Assembly: GCA_029339505.1 (NCBI GenBank)
Contig: JAQISU010000115.1
Location: 5,630,001-5,694,000 of the forward strand
DNA length: 64,000 nt
Direction: 5' to 3'
Source: Unio delphinus
Lineage: Eukaryota > Mollusca > Bivalvia > Unionida > Unionidae
Shown here: one piece after another, positions 1 to 14,700 of the stretch
How positions within the stretch are numbered: position 1 is the stretch's first letter
Layout of the letters: every line of letters starts with the position of its first letter
Made by a program: the position numbers and the translations under genes
Notes under the pieces: generated by a model
The model's database searches: none
What the model was told of the DNA's origin: nothing
Seen by the model: only the letters and a program-made list of their open reading frames with translations

Positions 1-581
1 CCACTAAAAAGAGTTATGCCATCTATAAGCGAATGTCATATTTTTAAGACAAGAAACTGTCCTAAATGTTGACCACCCCCACACCCCTACCTATAGGTAA
101 CTGGTACACATCAAGATGTAGTCACACAAGTAACATGTGTCTCTGGTCAAATGTGTTTGAAAGAGTGACTATATAAAAAAATATTGAGGTTAATTTAGAA
201 TTTAGGGCTTCAGCTTAAAATGTTCCACCCATATTTCTGAATGAATACATTAGTCAAATTATGAGAACTGTCCCTGAAAGACAGGTGCTATGTGTCAAGT
301 GCTCTGCCAAACACCATGTCACATGCAGAACATGTCAATATTTGTCCTATATGACTTGATTGAACTTCAACACAAATTCTCAATATTGTTGATGTACACC
401 AAACTTGTATCTTGCTGATGTTGTTACTGATACTTGTGTCATGTCAGAAAAGTGATAACCAAATATTACTCTCTGATAATGCCAGCTTGACACAGACACC
501 TTCAACTGGGAGTCATTTACATGTTTATAACCTGTGAATTATGAAGTCAAACAAGATTGCAATAAATATGTTGATACTTAC
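1..581. other. TTC17 intron sequence without recognised features
   Basis: AT-rich sequence downstream of segment I on the minus strand. I see no exon, repeat array or transposon end here. Confidence 0.5.
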
Positions 582-752
582 ATAAGCTTGATACTCCGGT
601 CGACTACAGCCACTGGATTTCGAACCATCGCTGAATATGACACATTCATGAGATTCAACTGTCAGTTCATTAGGAGACTGGGAAAAAATTAGCTTCTGGT
701 GTAAAACTCCATTAATAACAGTCAACTTGATGTGTGGATTCTGGCCCCCTTG
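582..752 (-). CDS. TTC17: TTC17 coding segment I (last in window)
   Basis: Exactly 57 codons. The acceptor is gtgttttcag and the donor GTAAGTATC. The peptide begins QGGQNPHIKLTVINGVLHQK, has VESHECVIFSDGSKSSGCS and ends RPEYQAY. The gene continues to the left of the window. The intron separating it from segment H is about 29.5 kb and contains most of the minisatellites and the older DIRS copy. Confidence 0.8.
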
Positions 753-3700
753 CTGAAAACACAAAAACCAAAACATATACCCATAATATTTAAGGACTAA
801 TAGTAATTACACTTCAATTTACTATTTATAAGTCTTCCTCTGCTTATGGTCACTGCAATGGACTGTTGACTGAACTAATATATTGCTGCTCTTCCCCCCC
901 ACCCCCCCCGAGATAAACCCCACACATTTAAAGTATTTATTGGGCTTATCAAAATACATGTAGTATAATGAAGCAATGTTAGTAATATACTTGTACAGCT
1001 TATTTAATGGTATGGTATCACAAATTACTGTTAGAAATATACTTGTACAGCTTATTTAATGGTATAGTATCACAAATTACTGTTAGTCTCAGACTTGTAC
1101 AGCTTATTTAATGGTATAGTATCACAAATTACTGTTAGTCTCAGACTTGTACAGCTTATTTAATGGTATAGTATCACAAATTACTGTTAGTCTCAGACTT
1201 GTACAGCTTATTTAATGGTATGGTATCACAAATTACTGTTAGTCTCAGACTTGTACAGCTTATTTAATGGTATGGTATCACAAATTACTGTTGGTAAGTG
1301 ATTTGTATGATTTGTATAGCTTATTTAACAGTATGTTATAAAATTTGTGATTTTATGTCAATCTCAAATTGAGACCTAAAATGTAACAGTTACTCTATTC
1401 TTGAGGTCAAACTCATAAAAGACTGCAAATCTTCATTTGTGTTAATCTTTTCAATCTATACATAAAGTGATTCTGTTACATTAGTCATGAGTGCACTTGA
1501 AATCTGACCCAAGCCAAAAAATCTATGCAAGACAAAGATGAAGGGTCACAAGAACCAGAGTATATGCACTTCTTGATTGTTTGGTTTGCTTTAGAATGTT
1601 TCTTTCCCCATTCCAACCATGTGACCACAGCGTACCTCTGAATATTTTAATAAGGGTAGTATGTACTATAAAAAAATGTTCTACTTTGTTTTAATTTGGA
1701 GCTTACTGATCTTTGAAATGTTTAAAACAAGCAATCCTAGCCTCTTCCTCATTATCATCTTTTTTTAAAAAAAAAGGCACATCATAATTTAACAAATAAA
1801 ATTAGATGTCATCTATTTCTGCTAAAATCAGGCCAACAACCATTCTTAATGGTATCTGATACTAATTGAGTAATTCCTATTCGTATCTGATACTAAGGAT
1901 TGAACCTGCAACTCACCAGCCATAAGCTGGATGTATTACCCACTAAGCATCCTGTTCCTCCGATAATCTGATATTTAGAGGTTAGTGTCATAAAAATTAA
2001 AATATTTAAATAACATTGCTACATAATAAGGTAAAAAATATTCTTGCTAATGAAAGAAATTTTATTTTTGCTTAGTCAAAAACCCACAAATGTAATTAGC
2101 AAATTACTGTATAAACATAAAATGTTTTTCAAAAACCAATATTAATTTTTTAAAAAAAAACTGTATTCCCCTTATTCATTGCAGATCAATCATATAAACG
2201 GATATGAATACAAAATTTGAAGTTTTAGCTAAACTGCAAATATATACTATATATTTGTTATGCTGGTAAGAATAATGATTTTTAAGACAAAATGAGACCA
2301 TAGAGGCCCTAGAAGTGCTCACCTGTTCAAAATAAACAAAAACTTCTCAAAGCCATAGAAACTGTCTACAATAATGATAATAAAAACTTATCTATCAATG
2401 TGGCACAGTATCTGAGTAAAATTGGAGAATATCAGATACAAGATTACCCTATCACAATTAAACACACCCATCGATTTTATAAGACTAACTAGCAAGTTTA
2501 ATCAAAATCTCGATTTTATAAGACTACTTAGCAAGTTTAATCAAAATCTCGATTTTATAAGACTACTTAGCAAGTTTAATCAAAATCTCGATTTTATAAG
2601 ACTACATAGCAAGTTTAATCAAAATCTCGATTTTATAAGACTACATAGCAAGTTTAATCAAAATCTCGATTTTATAAGACTGCTTAGCATGTTTAATCAA
2701 AATCTCGATTTTATAAGACTACATAGCAAGTTTAATCAAAATCTCGATTTTATAAGACTACATAGCAAGTTTAATCAAAATCTCGATTTTATAAGACTAC
2801 TTAGCAAGTTTAATCAAAATCTGATCAAAAATTTAGCTGCTAGTTTGTTGACAAGCTCAACAACCAGATGCAAGGACTCTTCATTAATATGAATTTGATT
2901 AAATCATAATAAAAGATACAATCTGTATTGTGATAAATATACTCAGATGCATAAAATCATATCAAAAATACAGTCTCTAGCATGGTAAATATACTGATAT
3001 GCAATACAAACTCATAATTATGCATACTGTGTAGGTAATTTTGCTCATCATACAAATCATCCAATATTTTGAGAGATTAGCCTATCAACCAAATCTGATT
3101 GAAATTGAGTCAGAAAGTCTCTGAAGTGGTTAGAAGCTCAGGCAATTATATTAAAGAATGCCTTATTGATATGCATAAATCATGCTCATTATATATCTTG
3201 AAGATAGAAGCCCAATTACCAACAGTTCAAGGTTGATAAAACTGGATAAGAAATATGACCTCCAAAGTGATAACAAATTCAGCCAATCAGAAAAAAGGCC
3301 TCCAAAGTGATAACAAATTCAGCCAATCAGAAAAAAAGACCTCCAAAGTAATAACAATTTCAGCCAATCAGATGCATGATCACCTTATTAGTATGCATGG
3401 ATCTTAATTACTTAGTCTTGAACTCATCCAATGTAAAGGGATGTTCACCTCCGATTAATGATGATATATAAACAGTTCCCAAGTACAGCATGGATGCTTG
3501 ATATTCTGATTTGTCAGAGATTTCTTAACGTTGGTGATTAAGTTAAATAATTAGGACCTAAAAAGAACTTTTTCAAGCCAGTGTTAAATCCGGAAAAGTA
3601 GGTTACAGTAACATGAGTTTTGATCAATAATCTATCTTCATCAAATGCACTCATATTACCACTTGGATCTTAATAGTTGTGTTAAATTAAATCTATAACC

Positions 3701-4582
3701 AACAATCTCACCATCCTTTATCACAATAATGTGGAATAGACCAGCCAATCACATCAAATGGTCAAAATGTTTCAAGAAATCAAAGCAGCCAAGGTAAATG
3801 CCTTATGCTTTCATTATCTTTGGTGTACTTGATCTGTATTTTGAATGACTACTTCTAGTAGAAGTTAAACTTAATTTGAATTGGATGCCACCATTGTTTA
3901 AAAAGAACATGTTCAATTCAAGATAAGGTTATGCCTCTAATTTTGTAACAATGTTCTATGACAATGATGTAACAAACCATATGTAACATCAATGTGACAT
4001 TGATGTATCACACCAAATGTAATATCAGTGTGACACTGTTGTATCATGCCAAATATAATATCACTGTGACATTGATGTATCACACCAAATGTAATATCAC
4101 TGTGACATTGATGTATCACCAAATGTAACAGTACAGTGACAATGATAGCACACCAAAGACACAAAAATAAATTATTCATTTGTACTGTCTTCTTTCAGTG
4201 ACCAATCCAACTGACTTGAGGTTCATGCAGAAAAGCCAGTGACATGATAGACTGGCCTATACAGGAAGGACAGAAGACAGTCACCTGAAGACAGACACTT
4301 GAATGCAAGGATGAATGAACAGACAGACAAAATGAATCCTACACACCACTGAAAATGTTTGTTAAATATAATCTGTAAAAATGTTTAAAAAGAAGTCCAT
4401 TGGGGGATTCATATTTCATAACTATACACAACAACAAGATTATGCAAATAAATATTTTGGTTAGCTCACAAAACATTCACAAGACGTAAATAAAGAAATA
4501 GATCACATTTAAAGCTCAGACAGTGAACATAAAAGATAATGCTACTTAAGCAATTAAGGCAAATGTTTAAAAGTATATTATG

Positions 4583-4656
<74 letters not shown>

Positions 4657-7600
4657 GTATAAGTATATTATGGTGTATTCTAAACCTTTATTACTTATTA
4701 CGTTTTCTAGCTAATTCTAATATCTGTGTACTCCAAATGAATTTCTTATGATGAACTTGACTGTAATGGCTGAAAAAGCATGAGTCACAAAATTTCTTCC
4801 CTCACTTGCCATAAATGGTGGAAACAAAATCTTTTTAACCTGATTAATATGTGGCATATACTCATGAACAAGCAGGCTGTGAAATGAAACATTCTGACTT
4901 TTAACTTCAGATCTGATATTTAAACAATTTTATCATTATGCAACTTGAATTGAAGAACTGTCAAGCTTATCTGACCTCTGGTTTATTTTCCTTTCTATTA
5001 ATACATACTCTATTAATACATACTCTATTAAAACATACTCTATTAATACATGCTCTATTAATACATACTCTATTAATACATACTCTATTAAAACATACTC
5101 TATTAATACATACTCTATTAATACATACTCTATTAATACATACTCTATTAAAACATACTCTATTAATACATACTCTATTAATACATACTCTATTAATACA
5201 TACTCTATCAATACATACTCTAAGCATCGTATCCCATTTTATACAGACTATTATTCAAGTTACACCCTTTGAAAGTGTGAAAATATGAGGCCTGAAATCA
5301 GGGAAATATTTTCATATCATTAGACAGAGACTGGAAATGCTGGGGACAGATGATCTGCTGACAGAAGTAACTTGACAAAAACTGTACAAAAACTGCATTC
5401 TTGCCTGATCAATGAGCCAATGGAAGATGGCTAAAATGACTTGATCCTAAAATTATATATCTTCAATTCTTAAATATATAAACATCAATTTGAAAGTAAG
5501 TTAAGATAAATAAACAAAAGCTCTATAAACATTGAACATGCAATCAACAGTAAAATACAAAGGTGCTAGGGTATCTTTAGTCACTGCTGACTCAAATGAA
5601 GGGTTGTCATGAAAATCAACCTATGCATGACAACTCAGTGCATGGATTTGATTAACTTCTGCCAGAACATGACAACTCAGTGCATGGATTTGATTAACTT
5701 CTGCCAGAACATGACAACTCAGTGCATGGACTTGATTAACTTCTGCCTGAACATGACAACTCAGTGCATGGATTTGATTAACATCTGCCTGAACATGACA
5801 ACTCAGTGCATGGATTTGATTAATTTTCTGCCAGAACATGACAACTCAGTGCATGGATTTGATTTACTTCTGCCAGAACATGACAACTCAGTGCATGGAC
5901 CAGAACTTCTGCCTAAATCAATGCATGGACTTGATGAACTTCTGCCTGAACATGACAAGTCAAAATACAGTCTTAATGAACTTTGGCCTAAACGTGACAA
6001 GTCAAAGAATGGTCCAATGAATTTCTGACTAAACATAATGAGAAAGTAAATGCATGGACTGTATTTCAACATAATAAATGACAAGACAATGCATTGACTG
6101 AAAGAAGTTCTGCTAAAACATGACAAGTCAAAGCGATGACTTAATGAATTTCGTCCTAAAACTGACAACTGAATGCAATGTTCTAATGAATTTCATCCAA
6201 AAACTGACAACTGAATGCAATGTTCAAATGAATTTCAGCCTAAAACTGACAACTGAATGCAATGTTCTAATGAATTTCAGCCTAAAACTGACAACTGAAT
6301 GCAATGTTCTAATGAATTTCAGCCTAAAACTGACAACTGAATGCAATGTTCTAAAGAATTTCAGCCTCAATGTGACAAGATAAAGCATGGACTTGATCAA
6401 TTTCAGTCTAAACATGACCACAAAAAGCACGGACTTGTTGAATTTAAGCCTAAACACGACTTTAGCATACAGATGACAAGTCAATGCATAGACCTAATAA
6501 ATTTAGCTTAAACAGGGCTTTAGCACACAGATGACAAGTCAATGCATAGACTTAATGAATTTAGCTTAAACAGGGCTTTAGCATACAGATGACAAGTCAA
6601 TGCTTAGACCTAATGAATTTAGCCTAAACATGACTTTTGCATACAGATGACAAGTCAATGCATAGACCTAATGAATTTAGCTTAAACAGGACTTTAGCAT
6701 ACAGATGACAAGTCACTGCATAGACCTAATGAATTTAGCTTAAACAGGACTTTAGCATACAGCTGACAAGTCAATGCATAGACCTAATGAATTTAGCTTA
6801 AACAGGGCTTTAGCATACAGATGACAAGTCAATGCATAGACCTAATGAATTTAGCTTAAACAGGGCTTTAGCACACAGATGACAAGTCAATGCATAGACT
6901 TAATGAATTTAGCTTAAACAGGCTTTAGCACACAGATGACAAGTCAATGCATAGACTTAATGAATTTAGCCTAAACATGACTTTAGCATACAGATGACAA
7001 GTCAATGCATAGACCTAATGAATTTAGCCTAAACATGACTTTAGCATACAGATGACAAGTCAATGCATAGACTTAATGAATTTAGCTTAAACAGGGCTTT
7101 AGCACACAGATGACAAGTCAATGCATAGACTTAATGAATTTAGCCTAAACATGACTTTAGCATACAGATGACAAGTCAATGCATAGACTTAATGAATTTA
7201 GCCTAAACAAGACTTTAGCATACAGATGACAAGTCAATGCTTAGACCTAATGAATTTAGCCTAAACATGACTTTTGCATACAGATGACAAGTCAATGCAT
7301 AGACCTAATGAATTTAGCTTAAACAGGACTTTAGCATACAGATGACAAGTCACTGCATAGACCTAATGAATTTAGCTTAAACAGGACTTTAGCATACAGA
7401 TGACAAGTCAATGCATAGACCTAATGAATTTAGCTTAAACAGGACTTTAGCATACAGATGACAAGTCAATGCATAGACCTAATGAATTTAGCCTAAACAT
7501 GACTTTAGCATACAGATGACAAGTCAATGCATAGACCTAATGAATTTAGCCTAAACATGACGAGCATACAGATGACAAGTCAATGCATAGACTTAATGAA

Positions 7601-10600
7601 TTTAGCCTAAACATGACTTTAGCATACAGATGACAAGTCAATGCACAGACCTAATGAATTTAGCTTAAACAGGGCTTTAGCACACAGATGACAAGTCAAT
7701 GCATATACTTAATGAATTTAGCCTAAACATGACTTTAGCATACAGATGACAAGTCAATGCATAGACCTAATGAATTTAGCCTAAACAGGACTTTAGCATA
7801 CAGATGACAAGTCAATGCATAGACTTAATGAATTTAGCTTAAACAGGGCTTTAGCATACAGATGACAAGTCAATGCATAGACCTAATGAATTTAGCCTAA
7901 ACATGACTTTAGCATACAGCTGACAAGTCAATGCATAGACCTAATGAATTTAGCCTAAACATGACGAGCATACAGATGACAAGTCAATGCATAGACCTAA
8001 TGAATTTAGCTTAAACAGGACTTTAGCATACAGATAACAAGTCAATGCATAGACTTAATGAATTTAGCCTAAACATGACGAGCATACAGATGACAAGTCA
8101 CTGCATAGACCTAATGAATTTAGCTTAAACAGGACTTTAGCATACAGATGACAAGTCAATGCATAGACCTAATGAATTTAGCCTAAACATGACGAGCATA
8201 CAGATGACAAGTCACTGCATAGACCTAATGAATTTAGCTTAAACAGGACTTTAGCATACAGATGACAAGTCAATGCATAGACCTAATGAATTTAGCCTAA
8301 ACATGACGAGCATACAGATGACAAGTCAATGCATAGACCTAATGAATTTAGCTTAAACAGGGCTTTAGCACACAGATGACAAGTCAATGCATAGACTTAA
8401 TGAATTTAGCTTATACAGGCTTTAGCACACAGATGACAAGTCAATGCATAGACCTAATGAATTTAGCCTAAACATGACTTTAGCATACAGATGACAAGTC
8501 AATGCACAGACCTAATGAATTTAGCTTAAACAGGGCTTTAGCACACAGATGACAAGTCAATGCATATACTTAATGAATTTAGCCTAAACATGACTTTAGC
8601 ATACAGATGACAAGTCAGTGCATAGACCTAATGAATTTAGCCTAAACAGGACTTTAGCATACAGATAACAAGTCAATGCATAGACCTAATGAATTTAGCC
8701 TAAACATGACTTTAGCATACAGATGACAAGTCAATGCATAGACCTAATAAATTTAGCTTAATCAGGGCTTTAGCATACAGATGACAAGTCAATGCATAGA
8801 CTTAATGAATTTCAGCACCAAAAGGACTACAGCACATAGATGACAAGCCAATGAACAGACTGAATGAATTTTAGCTTAAACAGGACTTTAGCATACAGAT
8901 AACAAGTCAATGCATAGACTTAATGAATTTAGCTTAAACAGGGCTTTAGCATACAGATGACAAGTCAATGCATAGACCTAATGAATTTAGCTTAAACAGG
9001 GCTTTAGCACACAGATGACAAGTCAATGCATAGACTTAATGAATTTAGCTTATACAGGCTTTAGCACACAGATGACAAGTCAATGCATAGACCTAATGAA
9101 TTTAGCCTAAACATGACTTTAGCATACAGATGACAAGTCAATGCATAGACTTAATGAATTTAGCTTAAACAGGGCTTTAGCATACAGATGACAAGTCAAT
9201 GCATAGACCTAATGAATTTAGCCTAAACATGACTTTAGCATACAGATGACAAGTCAATGCATAGACCTAATGAATTTAGCCTAAACATGACGAGCATACA
9301 GATGACAAGTCAATGCATAGACTTAATGAATTTAGCCTAAACATGACTTTAGCATACAGATGACAAGTCAATGCACAGACCTAATGAATTTAGCTTAAAC
9401 AGGGCTTTAGCACACAGATGACAAGTCAATGCATATACTTAATGAATTTAGCCTAAACATGACTTTAGCATACAGATGACAAGTCAATGCATAGACCTAA
9501 TGAATTTAGCCTAAACAGGACTTTAGCATACAGATGACAAGTCAATGCATAGACTTAATGAATTTAGCTTAAACAGGGCTTTAGCATACAGATGACAAGT
9601 CAATGCATAGACCTAATGAATTTAGCCTAAACATGACTTTAGCATACAGCTGACAAGTCAATGCATAGACCTAATGAATTTAGCCTAAACATGACGAGCA
9701 TACAGATGACAAGTCAATGCATAGACCTAATGAATTTAGCTTAAACAGGACTTTAGCATACAGATAACAAGTCAATGCATAGACTTAATGAATTTAGCCT
9801 AAACATGACGAGCATACAGATGACAAGTCACTGCATAGACCTAATGAATTTAGCTTAAACAGGACTTTAGCATACAGATGACAAGTCAATGCATAGACCT
9901 AATGAATTTAGCCTAAACATGACGAGCATACAGATGACAAGTCACTGCATAGACCTAATGAATTTAGCTTAAACAGGACTTTAGCATACAGATGACAAGT
10001 CAATGCATAGACCTAATGAATTTAGCCTAAACATGACGAGCATACAGATGACAAGTCAATGCATAGACCTAATGAATTTAGCTTAAACAGGGCTTTAGCA
10101 CACAGATGACAAGTCAATGCATAGACTTAATGAATTTAGCTTATACAGGCTTTAGCACACAGATGACAAGTCAATGCATAGACCTAATGAATTTAGCCTA
10201 AACATGACTTTAGCATACAGATGACAAGTCAATGCACAGACCTAATGAATTTAGCTTAAACAGGGCTTTAGCACACAGATGACAAGTCAATGCATATACT
10301 TAATGAATTTAGCCTAAACATGACTTTAGCATACAGATGACAAGTCAATGCATAGACCTAATGAATTTAGCCTAAACAGGACTTTAGCATACAGATAACA
10401 AGTCAATGCATAGACCTAATGAATTTAGCCTAAACATGACTTTAGCATACAGATGACAAGTCAATGCATAGACCTAATAAATTTAGCTTAATCAGGGCTT
10501 TAGCATACAGATGACAAGTCAATGCATAGACTTAATGAATTTCAGCACCAAAAGGACTACAGCACATAGATGACAAGCCAATGAACAGACTGAATGAATT

Positions 10601-11696
10601 TTAGCCTAAATAGGACTTTAGAAAACAGAAGATAAGAAAATGCATAGACTTAATGAATTTCAGCCCCAAAACAATATCAGCATAAGCATTACAACTCAAC
10701 TGATAGACTTCAGTCTAAGCATGACAAGTCAAGTCACAGACAATGAATTTCTGCCTAAACAGGACTTCAGTGTAAGCATGACAAATCAATTCAGAGACTT
10801 GATAAAGTTTAGCCTAAACAGGATTTCTGTGTAAGCATGACAAGCCAATTCAGTGATTTAATGAATTTCAGCCTAAACAGGACTTCAGTGTAAGCATGAC
10901 AAGTCAATTCAGAGACTTGGTAAAGTTTAGCCTAAACAGGATTTCTGTGTAAGCATGACAAGCCAATTCAGTGATTTAATGAATTTCATCCTAAACAGGA
11001 CTTCAGTGTAAGCATGACAAGTCAATTCAGAGACTTGATAAAGTTCAGCCTAAACAGGACTTCTGTGTAAGCATGACAATTCAGAGACCTAATGAATTTC
11101 AGCCTAAACAGGACTTCTATGTAAGCATGACAAGTCCATGTTGTGCTTGCTGCAAATTTGTAAATACTTTCACCAAACGCATCAAGCAGTGGCAACTCAA
11201 AACATGCACTTATACAAGGACATTATTATTCAATACAGATTCTGGTGTGATGCTATTTGGAGGACAGTAAATTACAACAAAATATATGCATACATTGTTT
11301 CAAACAACTGATGTGTATTTGCCTTCTATCAACATTCCAACTACAACACACTTGATGTCATGTTTCATACAGGGATTAAGTATAATACTTTTGAAAGTTA
11401 AACATGCCAAAACATACAAATTAAACTAAATGATAGCAACTCAACATAATTTGAGATTATTCAACTTCATGATTTGATAGTTTTCATGAAGCAGTGACGT
11501 TAGATATATGTAATAGGCAACAGTGAAAGAAACATCGAAAAAGACATACAATGTTTACTAAAAGTGTTTGCTAAAACTTGAATATATAAAAACACAAGTA
11601 AAAGGATAAAAAAATTAAGACCAATAAAATATTTAATTTTATTTTTTAATTTCATTCAATTCCATTTTGATTTTTGTAATTTCATTCAATTCCATG

Positions 11697-11763
<67 letters not shown>

Positions 11764-14700
11764 TTTGTGCTTAGATTTCAAAAATACATGTACATAATTT
11801 CATTTGGCTGGGGCTCAGATATATGAACTGTAAAATTTCTTAATTCTAAAATACAACTTTTTCAACTATTATTGTTTACTAAATAAAGTTATGGATATAT
11901 TTGTGAACATGGTGTTTTGGGCTTATGCTGTTCTTGAAATTGATGTCAGACATGTACACCTACCATTGATACTCTGCAGTAAATTCATAGCAATATACCA
12001 ATAGTCATCTAGGAAGAAGAAGAGCTAGCCTCCCATTGCAGTCAACATGGGTTTGGTGCAAGAAGAATATCTCAAAAATGGCTTGGATGACAACTATGTC
12101 AATCGCATCAGCCTGTTTAGTACACACTGTTTGGCAGAATTATCATTGAGGAAAAAAGCTTGTGTTTGCACTGTGAGCATCACATCACACGGTGTCAAAA
12201 ATCACTTTAGAAAAAGACAATTGCAGGTATAAATTTCGGGTTGGGATACATAGCCTTCTTCTGCTATGAACTGCTATTGACTTGTCCAGTCAAGTGGATA
12301 ATAATAACTGCTATTGACTTGCCAGTCAAGTGGATAATAATAACTGCTATTGACTTGTCCAGTCAAGTGGATAATAATAACTGCTATTGACTTGTCCAGT
12401 CAAGTGGATAATAATAACTGCTATTGACTTGTCCAGTCAAGTGGATAATAATAACTGCTATTGACTTGTCCAGTCAAGTGGATAATATTCTTATGATTTT
12501 TTTAATATTGGTATCCCAAATTATGGATCTTTTTGACCTCACTTGTGTATTTTGTTATGATTTTTTTAATACTGGTATCCCAAATTATGGATCTTTTTGA
12601 CCTCACTTGTGTATTTTGTTATGATTTTTTTAATATTGGTATCCCAAAATATGGATCTTTTTGACCTCACTTGTGTATTTTGTTATGATTTTTTTAATAT
12701 TGGTATCCCAAATTATGGATCTTTTTGACCACACTTGTGTATTTTGTTATGCTATTTTTAATATTGGTATCCCAAATTATGGATCTTTTTGACCACACTT
12801 GTGTATTTTGTTATGATTTTTTTAATATTGGTATCCCAAAATATGGATCTTTTTGACTATACTTGTGTATTTTGTTATGATTTTTTTAATATTGGTATCC
12901 CAAAATATGGATCTTTTTGACCTCACTTGTGTATTTTGTTATGATTTTTTTAATATTGGTATCCCAAAATATGGATCTTTTTGACCACACTTGTGTATTT
13001 TGTTATGATTTTTTTAATATTGGTATCCCAAAATATGGATCTTTTTGACCTCACTTGTGTATTTTGTTATGATTTTTTTAATATTGGTATCCCAAAATAT
13101 GGATCTTTTTGACCTCACTTGTGTATTTTGTTATGATTTTTTTAATATTGGTATCCCAAAATATGGATCTTTTTGACCACACTTGTGTATTTTGTTATGA
13201 TTTTTTTAATATTGGTATCCCAAAATATGGATCTTTTTGACCACACTTGTGTATTTTGTTATGATTCTTTTAATATTGGTATCCCAAAATATGGATCTTT
13301 TTGACCTCACTTGTGTATTTTGTTATGATTTTTTTAATATTGGTATCCCAAAATATGGATCTTTTTGACCTCACTTGTGTATTTTATGATTTTTTTAATA
13401 TTGGTATCCCAAAATATGGATCTTTTTGACCACACTTGTGTATTTTGTTATGATTTTTTTAATATTGGTATCCCAAAATATGGATCTTTTTGACCACACT
13501 TGTGTATTTTGTTATGATTTTTTTAATATTGGTATCCCAAAATATGGATCTTTTTGACCTCACTTGTGTATTTTATTATGATTTTTTTAATATTGGTATC
13601 CCAAAATATGGATCTTTTTGACCACACTTGTGTATTTTATTATGATTTTTTTAATATTGGTATCCCAAAATATGGATCTTTTTGACCACACTTGTGTATT
13701 TTGTTATGATTTTTTTAATATTGGTATCCCAAAATATGGATCTTTTTGACCACACTTGTGTATTTTGTTATGATTTTTTTAATATTGGTATCCCAAATTA
13801 TGGATCTTTTTGACCACACTTGTGTATTTTGTTATGATTTTTTTAATTCTAGGCTGGTGATTGCAGCATTAAATTTGTGCCTCCTTTGTATCCTCATTCA
13901 GCTTATTATGTTTTGCTGGAGGTTTTAAGTGTTTTGAGCATCTGCCTCAAATGTGGGAGGTCACTTGGCGCTCAGCATTAAGATGTTAGTGTTTGGACTG
14001 GTTGGCCTGGTGTCAGGATAATGTGATTGGGTTGGATATCATGCTACACGTCTGCAGCATGACGCCCCAGTGCTAGATAACACAGCTATATAGGACTGAC
14101 ATTTTTTAAAAGCCACATTAAAATTCCAAATCACACACACGCTCTTTTTCTACTTGATTAGTGGTCAACGTTAAATTAATTCATTACTCATCTAGTAAGT
14201 CCCAATCTGGGGGAGTTGAACTATGTGTAAAGGAGTTCAGCTTTCAATGTTCTCGTTAACAGTTAATTCAACCTCATTATTTGAGTACCTGGTGAAACAA
14301 TATGCACAAATCTTTTGCATCAAGTATTTAAAGTCTCGCTGAATAAAGCTTCAACTTTAAGACCAGAATATTTCCAAGCACAGAAATAACACCAAGTCCA
14401 TGAATGATGAGACTTAAGGTTTGTGGTTTTGATAAGCTTGTGGATTTGTACTCGAATCAAGAACAGCACAGACTCGTACTCTATTCTAGTGATGGGAATC
14501 GGTCAGAAATTCATAATCGATAATCGGTTCCCCTTAACCAACTGATCACCGATTATAATCGGTTACTAAGAGCAAATTAAAATTTTTGTTAGTTATATCT
14601 CTGATCAAGAGTTCAATATGTTTATAAGTGTACAGGAGTAATCTCTTTTAATGACATGTATTCTTTAACTTGACAATAATATTACATTGTGTGTTACTTT

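Noticed and set aside
2422..2892. 156-codon frame of LDFIRLLSKFNQN repeats
   Set aside because: A 39-bp minisatellite divisible by three; flanking codons show no gene-like content.
6470..10625. CRISPR-like regular array
   Set aside because: Units are contiguous with no unique spacers, the DNA is eukaryotic, and no cas genes are present.
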